The notes below the pieces were generated by a model. It was not told where the DNA came from and did no database searches. It saw only the letters and a program-made list of their open reading frames with translations. A program made the translations under genes and the position numbers. Shown here in pieces: positions 11,625 through 23,600 of a stretch of 64,000 bases of DNA. Source of the DNA: Chamaea fasciata (taxonomy: Eukaryota > Chordata > Aves > Passeriformes > Sylviidae). Numbering within the stretch: the first letter of the stretch is position 1; each line of letters begins with the position of its first letter. The stretch spans positions 42,216,305 through 42,280,304 of the forward strand of contig JARCOQ010000004.1 in the NCBI GenBank assembly GCA_029207755.1, written 5' to 3'.

Positions 11625-14600
11625 GTGAGGAGAGCCCGGCCTGCCCCCCGTGGCTGGCCCGGCGCCCGCCGGGCCCTACCCTCCCGTAGCCTTCCCTCAC
11701 GTCAGGCCGCCGGTACATGGCTCCTGCCCGGCCCCCGCCTCCGGCCGCGGCCCCACCGCGCACCTCTGCCTCTGCTCGTCGGTGCTTCCCTCACGGGGGG
11801 CAGGGGGCTTCTGCTGCCAAGAGAAGCTCAAAACTCTTTTTTCCAAGTACCGCCGTTTTCCCTTCTCTTACCCTCTTATGCTGCCGGGGGAATATTCTCA
11901 CCTAACCTCTTTCCAGTTTTGCTGAGGTGTGTGGGTGTGAGTGTGTCTCCGCCTTAGCGTTTGAGTAGATTAATAACTACCCATTTTCTTTGTCTGGCCT
12001 CTTTCCGAGCCTTCACTCCATTTCAGTTTGCAAATCTTGCAGAAACTTACTTGTGTCTGAGGTTTCTTCCAAGGGAGCCGACGCAATGCTGGGCTGCTGC
12101 TGGGACCTGCTGGGAAAGAAGAACGAGGAGATATGAAAAATGCATATGTGTTCATTTCTTGTAGTGGGAGCCCGTTTGGCACATTTTTGTGGTCACGTTC
12201 CACCTACGTGTCTTGCCAGTATCTTCTGGAAGAACTTTATTCTTCCTGTACACAGATGCCCATTTAAAAAGAAAATTGTTCTGTTCCTCTTTTCCTGATG
12301 CGTTTTCTGTCCCTGACCTTTACAGAAATAGGATTGGTGTGTGTTTCTTTGGTTTTGCTCTGGCTGTTGTCTGTCCTTAACAAAAAACCCTGCAGTATAC
12401 AAAGAGGCTTTAAAATGTATTTTAAAGTCACTTGCCTTTTCTCAAGCTACTTTCTTTTTTTCTTTCATTTCATAGATGCATAATCTGTGCATTGGTAGAA
12501 AAAGATCTGTGGAAAAAATACACTGAAGGAACAACAAATTATGTGAATCTGTAGTTGATAAGAATTGTATGAGTAGACTTCTGTGCATCTCTGTGTGACA
12601 CAGTGTGTATTACTGGAGTCTTTCAGTGCACTGAGAAAGACTGCAGTGTAACACAAACAATGTTATTATTGATGTGGTCTGGAACTAAAGCTGCAGGAGA
12701 GCAGATAGATCTAGTGTCCAATTCACAGTTGGCATGAGATAAAAAAGTTACTAAAACTCCTCTAACTGCAAACACTGGCAAAGAAATGGGCTTTGTATCA
12801 GTTGCTTTGGCTGACAGTTCCACTGTGCTGCTTTATGTGCACAGTCTGTCTGGGATCGAGTCTCTATGTAGAAAGAGGAAGCCTCTTTGCTTAAAGAGAA
12901 GCTTTTAAAAGTTGTGTAAGCTTTTTCTGACATCAGCATTTAGGGCAGTGACTTAAAATGGTGATTTTCCTGCAAACTTAGAAGGAAGAGGTCATGAAAA
13001 TTGACTTTGAACTTCTTACTAGCTTAAACATAAATTGATGGATTTGGTGTATAGAGTACCACAGTCCAGAGAAGAATGATAGTCTTGTGATGTGGGCCTA
13101 GTTAAACTTTTGTCTTGAGTGTTCCTGTAATCTAGTAAATATTCATGGATGAACTGATTATAGATGGCAGTGGGAGTTGTATAGTAACAACAGAACGGTG
13201 TCATGCCTTTCGTAGTTAATCATGTATTTGTTTGCTGATTCCAGAAGTGAGAATGTGGCAAGAGACATCGATGTCCTAACCCCACTTATGTGAGGGCTTT
13301 GGTACTTTGAAAGGGTTCCCAACTGGTTTATTTTGGAGCGGTCCATTTGCTTTTAGCATGATTAATTTCCGTCCCTTCCTGTTTTATCTTGCTTTCATTC
13401 TCTTTGCAGTTCACAGAATGTGTTCTGTGCTTTTCCTGTCTATAATTTGATAGTGCAATGGAAAAGCTGTATGGTTTCTAATCCATCATTCAAATAGCTT
13501 CCATATTAACACAGACTCCGTTTGGAAAACACAAGCTAAGTTGCTTTTGACAAAATATACATTCAGTGTATATTATGAATGGCAGATATGTAGCATTTAA
13601 ATACAGGGAGGCTTAGTTACTTCAGTGGCTTCAGATGGAGAATATTGTTTATTTCAGGTTGAATTCTCTAATGTGAAGAAAAAAGAGGATGGAATTTTAA
13701 TTTTCTCTGTGCCCATTGTAAAAAGTTAATGTCTTGAATTGAGCTGACTCAGTTGTAGAAAATAAAACATTAGAAAGATCTCACTGAAGTGTAACACCTG
13801 GGATTTCTGAAGTGCAGTGGAAACACATTTTAAGACTTGAAAATTTGCTGTGTGGCAGAGAATGAGAACTCTTTCTTCCTGTGATCTTAGGACACCAGTG
13901 AGCTGGGAACCAGGTTAAGCAGCAACTTGTCTGAGCTGATGGGATGCTCATTTTATTGTCAGGTATCCACAGTGCCTATGAGTAGTAGAATGATTATTTT
14001 GTTTTCATTGAACCAACTGTATTGTGAGTCTGGACAACTGCCTCCCTTACATTCAAGGTTACTGAGATGTTTCTCTTTAGGTGCCAGAGTAGCTTGCATT
14101 AGTGAGAACAGCAAGGATGAATCATGTAAATGGTTTAAACCAAAATTGCATTTACAGTGATGATCAGTGATTATCACTATCATTCACAGAGTTCCTTGTG
14201 AATGATATTGCTGAGTATTTTATATATATGGATGTGCTGGTTGGCATCTGCAGGGCTCTCCCAGGTATCAGGTTTTTGTAGCTCAGTGTCTTCCTGAGGC
14301 CTAGGTAGACCAATCTACTTGCTGAAATTTCAAGTGCATGGATATTGGTGAGTTGTTTTGTAGTTGGGTTTTGTTTTTTTTAAAAGAGTGTCCATGATTT
14401 GCACAAAAAGTTCTGGAAGTTAGCTTTGCATTATGAGAAGACTCACTCCCTATTATAAGTTTAATCAACAAACTGCTAATTTGCTGTCTGTGTCCGCTGC
14501 TCCCATTAGAAGGGTCCACAAACAACTACGTGAAAGTCAAGTTTGGTGACATATGTGTAAGATAAATGTTAGATTTTCTGAAAAAATTGTTTGTTCACTG

Positions 14601-17600
14601 TTTGTTACTCTGTTTTCACCATTTCTACCTTCTTCTTCCTCTTTGTATCAGTCTGTGTCTCTGTCACCTTCCTTGTTTATATGTTGCACCATTTCTTGTT
14701 TCATTTTCCCTAAACTTCTCAGTTATCTCTGTATTGCCAGTCTGTCTTTTGTGAAGGTGCCGTGTGAACACAGGAACCTATGCTTCCACCTACTCATTCA
14801 AACGGTATTTATATTCCCAAACTTATGTTTGTTGGTGGAGTTTTTTTAAATGGAAAAATACATGGAGGAACTTGAAAATAATCAGTAAGCAGTAGATGTG
14901 GCAATTTATCAAGGACTGTCATTTAGGGCAGGGTATGTAATAATCTCATTGCCAGTTGATCAGTTTATATCAAAGAAGTGCAGTGTCCATTTGGTTTTTG
15001 CACATGAGGCGAAACACTAGATACCCACAAAATCCAGGTGGCTTTAAACTGAACTCCATTCAGTTTAACAGCAGCCATTTGGCCATTACTGAGGAAGCAG
15101 TAAAGCTCCCATTGAAGTATCAGAGAGGGAGGCATTAAGTCCTTCAACACTCCTACTATACCTTTGCAGAAAGGTATATTTTCAGTAAAATTTGTATAAT
15201 TCCAATTATACCAATTAATTGGTATCCAAGATAAATTGGTGTAATTCTACTGAAAATGTGTGTCTTGTTGCTTGATGTTATATCCAGGCTGTAACGGAAG
15301 TATGTGGAAATTCATTCCAGTATAGCTTCTTGTGTCATCTTCCTTTCTGCTGCAAATGACACAGTCCTACCGTTGAGTCTGTTCTCTCTGCCCACGCTGT
15401 GATTTGTGAGCTCCTGTAACTCCGTTTCAGACAATAGGCTGGGTTAACCTGAACAACTGGAATATTGTCATGGCCACCTTTTGTCAGCCTTCCATGTTTT
15501 GTCTGAAGGAAGCTAAGAGGGGCTCATGCAAGCAGAACTAGTGTGGGGGGTACCCTACTATTAAGAGAAAGGATGATAATTTCAGCCAGCAGAAAATGCA
15601 AGATCTTGTTCTTATTTCTTCGTTAAGTCAGAGTTGTAGAATATTTGGTTATTGCCTCCAGATGTAATGAACAATAAAAGAACAGAAATCTGAGCTTGTT
15701 ACTGACATTGTAAATTGGAATAGGCCCATGGGCATCTTACCAGTAACTTATTTTCAGGAAAAACAAGGCAGGATCCTGATTGTCCTTCAAACCTGGATGT
15801 CCTGGCCATTGAGTATTTGGTTATTGGAGGCTTCACCAAAACTTCAGCTCAGGACTTGTTCAGAAATTTCGCAGCTGTGTACATTTCAGGAAATGGATGT
15901 GTTTGTGACATTTTGTCAATCCTTGGCATTGAGTAAGTTTAAGTTTCTAGGCGGCTAAGCTGTTTTTTCTGGGCCATGAGGTTTTTATTCTCATTTCCAT
16001 TTCTTGTCTGATACAGAGATTTTCACTGCCCTAACTACTAACTCCTTTGACAGCTGTTTTCATCAGCTGTTTTAGCTGTATTTTGTAGAGATAAAAAAGC
16101 AAAGTTTGGGTCCTGTTTTTTAGCTCTCATCCATAGAAGACTGTAACTGAAACAGCTTAATATATTGTTTGCGCGTATGGGTGATTTTTTTGTTGTTGTT
16201 GTTTTTGAGAGGCTGGATAACACTTTCTGACTCACTGTGCTCCTTTCTGGCTGTGCAAATTAATTAGATTATTAGAAAATATTGACTCAGTTTTTGATAC
16301 ATAAGGGCTGTGCCTTGCTGGGTGTTTGTAGTTCCCTGAGGACTATGTCCATTTTGAAGAGAAGAAACTATACTTTGTTGCAAAACTCTTAAACAAGCTG
16401 CAGTGTGCAGACCATGAACAGTTTTACGCACTGTCTTTTTCTTATAATGACACAACTCTTAGTCAATATATTTAACCCCATTCTTAATTAATCTTGTCTG
16501 AGATCACAGCTGTTTGAAAGGACCAAAGAGCCACAGAAAGATTATTAGACCAGTAGGGACATTATTCATTTGTCAGCTTGTTGAAATTTATTTTCATCTG
16601 GCGTTCATGACTCCCCCTGGCATGTGACAGAGGAATTGAAGGGTAAAAATGAGAAGACCAGTGGACAGAGATGAAGAGAATTTAATGGGTAGAGTAAAAG
16701 TTGCATATGCAAGCACTATAATGAATTTATTCACCTCTTCCATGGGCAGGCCTATGCTTAGCCATCTCTGTGAAGAGAGAAGTGTAATGGTTACTTAGAC
16801 AAATGTAACTCCAGATATCTTCTCTGTCCTCCTTCTTTGCCATAGCTTTGCTGAGTATGGTTTTACGAGGTATGAGATAACAAAGCTGATCTGGTCAGCT
16901 TTGCTCTTGAGCTTTCTGAGGTGCCCATAAGGCCTGTTTGAATCCTTGCCTTTTGCAAATATTCTCATATGGAGTTTGGAGAAAGCCGTCTGTAACTGCT
17001 CTACTAACTACAGCTATGAAGCCTAGTATCCAGTGCAGAAACATTGGCTTTCTTTAACTTTTCAATGGAAAGGATCTTTCCCGGCTCAGTAATAGAGACT
17101 TGATGGCATGTATTTATAGCCGTTCTTTGAGGAATCTGTATCTTTCTTTAAAGTGGGAATAGCTTTGATTGAAATAGATTTTGAATACCAATTGACATTT
17201 AGTTAACTCGTAACTTTAGGCATGCACATATTTGACATGGGTTGATCATATTTAAGTGTTCAAAGTGAATTTTGTGTCTGATAGAATAGTTTTGTGATTA
17301 GAAGCCAGGTATAGTAAAAAATAACCATTAGTAACTGAAGCAGCTACTTCTGATAGAACTGAGAAGATAGACTGAGGGAATATCTTGAAGGTGTGTCTTT
17401 TTCACCATTCATTAAGCAAGAGCATAATTAAGTGATAAAGCAGAAAGCTCTCTGCTGATGAGGAGGTTCAGGAGGGCTTTTCTGACCTGTGACTGTCTGT
17501 ACTAGAGCTGTTTTTCATGGTAATGATTTGACAAGCACAAACTGCATTCTGCATCTGTGTCAGTGTGGTACTCCCACTGTGTCCTAAAACTCCAGTCTGT

Positions 17601-20600
17601 CAAAATATAAATGGGTTGTTGAAACCTGAATAACAGCAAAACTGGTTTGGAATGAGTACCTATGATGCTTCAATGAAGAACTGCCTTTGCTGATCAAACT
17701 TTATTCTTCTTGAACCTCAAGCATTGAGAAATCAAGCATTTCCATGCTCCTGTGTTCTGGCTGGAATACAAGGTTTTGAACTTGCATGTCTACACAACAC
17801 TGGCTGGAGAGACAGACCATTTCTTCTGAAATATGCTACTTCTGAGTTGTGAAATTGCTTAAAACCTTCGGCTATTTTGTGTAACACATAGATACTATCA
17901 ATTGTGAAATATTGGAGCATGTCAAGTGCTGTGGTTTTCTTGCATTTCCTAGCTCATTTAATCTAAATTATCGCAAGTCTTGTAATACAATTTAAAGGAG
18001 TCTTCACAGAGTGGACAAATATACCTTTATTTCCCCAGAGCACTGTTTCCTGTGGAGTCATTTTGGCATTCATTTCATATGAGATGAGAAGTATTCATGT
18101 GACTAGTGGATCAGTTCCTTACAAGGTTATAAACTCTGCTACCTATGTACGCTTTCTAGGTGTTTAGTTTCTGATGTTCTTTGCAGGCTCTAGGGCAATA
18201 TCCAACCAAGAGTTTGAGACACTGCTCCATTTGTTCTTCATTATTTTGGTTTGTTTCTGGCTTCCCCATGTTGTATGTGGGCTTTTCAGAGAGTGGCTGC
18301 TTCTGGCAAAAGGAAGGAGATGTGATCTCTTCTGTCATTTGAATGGATCAGTTCATTGTTGCAACCAAATAGATTTTGGTTCTGCTGAGTTTGGCGGGGG
18401 TAGAGTTTATTTTCCTTGCAGTGGCTAGCATGAGACTGTTATGGATTTGTGCTGAATACAGGGTTGATAATACCGAGATGTTTTTGTTATTGTTGAGCTG
18501 GGCTTGCACATAGCCAAGGCCTTTTCTGCTGTTTGTGCTTCTGTGCTGGTGAGGAAGTTGGGAGTGCATGGGAGGTTGGGAGGAGTCACAGCTGGGACAG
18601 GTGACCCCAGCTGACCAAAGGGATTTTCCAGACCGTGCTCAGTACCATAAAGTGGGGGGAAGAAGGAAGAAAGCCAGTTATAAGGAGGCCTATCTTTTAG
18701 GACTCTTACTTCTGCTACATTTATGAATGTGAAAATGCAATCTGGACAGGCTTTTTCAGTAGCTTTTCAGTATTTTTCAGTCTTTTTTTTTTAATCTTTT
18801 CTAGTTTACAGTGTTCTTTGAAGCATATCCTCAAACATCTGCTATCTCTTATATACATTATTGTATCCATGAATAAATATGCTGTTGTTGAAAAGTCCTT
18901 ACCTAGATAGCCTGGGTGAAGTTGTGAGAAGTGAATTTTGCAAATTTTCTGGTACTACAAGAGTAAACACAGTTGATACTTTCTCGAAAAAGAATTTTTT
19001 AACTGAAGCACTGATCTTCTTGAATTATTTGGATAGCATTAATGCATTGTTTTCAATCATAGAGCACTTGGAGATTTCTTTGTTGTTTTTTGGCTATGTA
19101 CAAATCCAGATTTAAATCCAAACCTTTCCAAGAGGAACCTAATAATCAAATTGCATTTGGCATTATTAATAAACCTTTTCTAAATAATTCTGGAGGAGCT
19201 TTTGTTTCACATTACTTAAACCTGAAGAAACTGTTGACTGTTTTTTCTCGCAAACGAAGAAATTAAAAGAGCTGATGACTAGCTCATATCTTTTATTCAT
19301 TGTTGCTGTGCTAGGAATGGGAAATGGAAATAGCTGACTGGGTTTCCCTCTTGTACATCTTTTGTTGCTTCTTTGCAATGAAAGAATGCTGCAATAATTC
19401 TTATATACTGACACATGAAAACTCATTCTCTTCTAATTATCTCACTTTTTTTTTTTTTTTTTAAACAGTCAAGTCCTTCATCTCCAGAGCCAGCAAGTCT
19501 TCCTGCAGAAGACCTCAGCACAAACTCCAATGGTCCAAAGCCAGCAGAAATCATGCTGGATGGTGACAGAGAAGACATCTTTGCTGGTAATGACCATTTT
19601 CTTCTAGCATTCCTGCACAAACCCTTTCACCCTTGGACTGAAAGATACGTGCTTTTCTGAGAGGGAGGACTGAAGCCTTATAAGTAGTTTGACAGTTTTG
19701 TACAGGTTTTTTTCTTGTGTAAAACGTTGTTAGTTAAGTTTATCTCAGTGGTGTGTACTGTCAGTGTGTAGTGTGGGAATGTTGAGCTGATCACTAACGT
19801 TCTGCTGACGTTAAGAATAGTCTTTATCATTTTCTGATTCAAAATGTTCAAATCTGTTTGTGTGGAAATGCATTACTAAAGTTACTTTCTTGTTTTCAAC
19901 TTACTAATTCATAAGCTGTCCCAGTCTTTTTTCCAGTTATAAAGAGAGAGATAATTCAGATTGTATTGCAAGTATTTCCTTCTTAATACTCTTGTTTTAA
20001 TGGACAGGTAACAAACTGGCATATGGGACCAGTCCTACCATTTCACTAGGTTGTGTCTCTGACAGTTGACAGTGTTGCATGCTTTAGAAAAAGATGTGAA
20101 AGTTCTGATAAGTAGTCTGTCAATAGACAGAATGTTTCTAAAGCTTCATAAATCAGTGTTAGTTTTCATCTGTCCTAAAGTGGGTTATTATTGCTGTCAA
20201 TTACAGTTGTAGGAGCTTTACCCATTCAAGAAAGGAGGTGTAATATTTGGATTACACTATGTGCATAGGATGGTTCTGAATGTTACATCTCAATACTATC
20301 GTTTTCTCTGTGAGTTCATATTGAGTTACTCAGCTGACAATCTGCTTTGAATACAGTCATCTCATCTTCATTGATTACCTGATGTAATAATTTGAAAATA
20401 AACTTTATAACCTTTAGTTCTGGATTATTGTGTATAAATGCATATATAAATGTGCTTGTTACATTTGTTCTAAAGTTCCATAATTTGTATTTCCATGTAT
20501 TTTAACCTGTTTGTTCATGACACTGTTAGAATGTATGGACTACTTTAGTACTTCTCTGAAAGTGTTTTAAGAGAAAAAGGGAATAAAGGATAGATGGGTA

Positions 20601-23600
20601 ATCTTGCTTTTTTCTGCATTGTTTTTCGTTTTAACTTACAAAGACCATAAGTGCTTTAGCAATGAAGTTTTCTAGTACTAATCAGTAATTTGGTTATTTA
20701 GCTTCAGTATATAAAGTCAGCTATTTATAACCATAGAGCCGTCTGGAGTGGATATTTTAAGAAAGCCAGTTCTCCTTTGGATAATATTAAGAAAAGAAAA
20801 AAGGAGACTGGAGTAAATATTGAGGATAGTCAGATAGAAGGAACAAATGTTTGCAGTCAGATTATTTCAACTGAAATGAATGCTGTGAGAATAACACACG
20901 TAATTGATTTAGTGAGTTTGCGTTTTGCCATGCGGGACATTCTCTTAAATGCTTGCAGCACTGAACTGAAGACATCTAATGCTGCATGTCTACCTCAACT
21001 GAGACTGGTCTTTCAAAGTTCAGTTTATAGTCAAGAGTGAGTCTAATACTTTCAAATAGAGGAAAAAACAAATGTGATTTATGGAGTATGAGATAAAAGT
21101 ATGTTTTTCACAATTTCCTGTTCTAAGCAAGAAGTTTGTATAATGCGGTTGAACCCAAGTCATGAACTTCTCTGTTTGTGTCACTGTCATTCTGAAATGA
21201 CGTTCTGAAAAACTGCGTTGAATTAGTGTTCCAGCGCTGTGCACTCACAAGTATAACTACCTTTTTCTTTCTTAGCACTGTTTTGCTAGACAGTATAGAA
21301 CCAGTGTGAGAAAGGCAAGATGAGATACCTAATTTTTTGCTTCCAGCGTGATTGATTAGTTTGGCTTTCTAGGAAAGCAGAATTTAATTTAAAAGTCAGT
21401 GTGACAGGGTTTTTCTTTGACATGTTGAAATTCCAGATACTTAACTTGGTACAGCTTATAGGAACACTTAAGTGGAAAGGAAAAAAAATGAAGCTTCACA
21501 GCTTTGTAACTTCTGTTGTTCCTTCATATTGAACTACTAAACACTTTAAAATCTGGGTAAAGGAAATCCTGTTTGTGGCTCCTGAAAGGAGTGATTGCCA
21601 TTCTTCAGGGTCAGAAATAATTATAGTTTGTCAGACTTGCAAAAAGTGTGATGGTATGCCTCTCTAGCTATTGTAGACTTAAAACTTTTCCACTGTTCCG
21701 CCTCATATTGCAACCTAATGGTAAAAGAGGTGAAACAGTACAAATTTTCTCTACTGCTTTAATGCAGGACAGAAGCTGGGAAGGTTTAGGCTTTTTTTGA
21801 TTATGCTTAAAGCCTCTTTGCTATTATGTTTCTGTGGCAGCTACAGAATAATATGTGCAATATAGATATTTGTTACCTTGTCTCTGGCAACTCACAACTG
21901 AACTATTAAAATAGGGTTTCAAAAACAGAAGTGATTTTTCCTGCTATCATTGGAGACAAGTAGATTTCGTTGCTTTGTTGTGGTTCTTGGGTCTGTAACA
22001 AAGCAAACTATCTTGCTAAACCCACTTAAAAACTTTTATCTGTAGAATAAAAGTCACTGTGTTGGTTATTTGGCCAGAAGAATCAGTTTATGTTACCTCA
22101 TAGAGCTCTTGCATGCAAAGCCCATAATGATCACTGCTTCAAATGAACCAGTATTATATGTATCTTGAGGAATTTGGAGATACGTCATAAAGCTTTGTTG
22201 TCAATAACCTGCTATTGTACAGCTAAATATCAAACTAGTCTTTCAGAATCAGATGTTGACTCAAAGTTTGGTGTATAACTGCACAAATATGCCATGCACT
22301 GCCCATGAGGGGCACAGCTGTCTGTGCTTTCTGCCTCTGGTGCTCAAAGAAGAGCACTAACTAAATGGTGAACTCATCTGTGAAGTTTTATCAGTGTTCT
22401 GTCACCTTCTTCAAAAAAGTGAAAAACTAATTTTTCCCTCTTCTCTGTTAGGTAAAAGATTACTGTTATTTTGTTTTTTCAGCTCTGAAATGTGTTTGGG
22501 AATGAATTATGTTATGGAAGTGTCTAGCTATTGTGTCCTGAGGAGAAGTCACTGTGTTGGAGGCTGGGGTGATGTTTGTTTTCATTGGGATGTTTTTTTG
22601 TTTGGTGGGGTTTTGTGTTGTTTGGCTTTAGGCTTTTTTTCTCAGGATTTGAGACTGAAGAGGCAGTGGTAATTCTCTGATCCGGGGAAGATATGTTCTT
22701 CAGGCCCATCTGAACAGAAAAGCTTCTAGATGATGATGTCTGTCAGGCTGTTGTCTTTTAATGTGTCCGATATGAAGATTTTGTGCAAATGCCTTGCTGC
22801 TTTTTAGAATCTCCTTGTTCAGTTATTTTGAAAGAAACAAAACCACAAAAGCATGTGAACCTACAGTTTTGAAGTCAGAGAGTGGTCATATTAGTGTCTG
22901 ACTGTTGTGTTAAAACTATTTCTGTTCTCATTAGGGTTATACTTAGTACTTCTGATACAACAATAAGGACCATGGACTATGACTTTGGTGTTGTAGTTCT
23001 TACAGTCAGTTCAGTTAAGTCTTTGAAATATTGCTGTGCCCAGAGAAGCCTTTTTTAATAGCTTGTCCTCTGTTCTGTATAACGGCTTCTGCTTAAGTTT
23101 ACTGCCAAATTTATTTGTTCACATGGGCAAACTTTCTAAGATAATAAGCCAATTCAATCATTCAAGCTATGTCAGAATGTTAAAGGTCTGACATTTGGAA
23201 GTGTGACTAGTAAAAATAACTTGTGGCTGAAGAGAGCTGCTGGTGAAGAATTGCAAACTTGTATTTTCTAAGATGATATTTCACAAAAACTACTGGTGCA
23301 AAATAGAGAAACAAGCTCTGTGTAATGCTGAGATTAAGTGCTCTGCTTGGTTGTTGATAGAAACTTGTTGTGGTTGGCTGTAGAATGTTAATTAAGCATA
23401 TGTAGTTGTCTCCTACAGCAGAATGACATGTCTTCATGTTCTTTTGGAACTAAGCAACTTTACAGTGATCCCTAACAAAGACTGTTTATGGATTGTAAAG
23501 CATGTATTTATGTGTAGCAGTCTACACTATTAGATTGGTGGGAGTTCTTAATATGTTCTGGTAACTCCCATAGCTGATATTAAGTGTTGGATCTCAATGT

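Larger units (their letters stand above)
11400..11770 (+). promoter_or_regulatory. SNX2: SNX2 CpG-island promoter
   Basis: This is a CG-dense block in an AT-rich neighbourhood that surrounds coding exon 1. It has GC boxes (GGGGCGGCGGGGCGG around 11468-11482), two CACGTG boxes (11457-11462 and 11484-11489) and a YY1-like AAGATGGCGGC at 11514-11524 that includes the start codon. I see no TATA box at a sensible distance, which fits a dispersed CpG-island promoter of a housekeeping gene. The exact transcription start cannot be read from the sequence but should lie within roughly 100 bp upstream of 11517. Confidence 0.85.
11625..19468 (+). other. SNX2: SNX2 intron 1
   Basis: The 7.8-kb intron holds an 80-bp nested palindrome at 15178-15257 and an ERVL-type LTR fragment at about 18376-18685. 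Its 3' end is a 17-T run (19446-19462) before the AAACAG acceptor. I see no other exon or RNA gene. Confidence 0.85.

Noticed and set aside
11117..11689. Ala/Pro/Gly/Arg-rich ORFs on both strands over the SNX2 upstream repeat
   Set aside because: They arise from the minisatellite, which leaves several frames open; only the SNX2 frame from 11517 has conserved protein.
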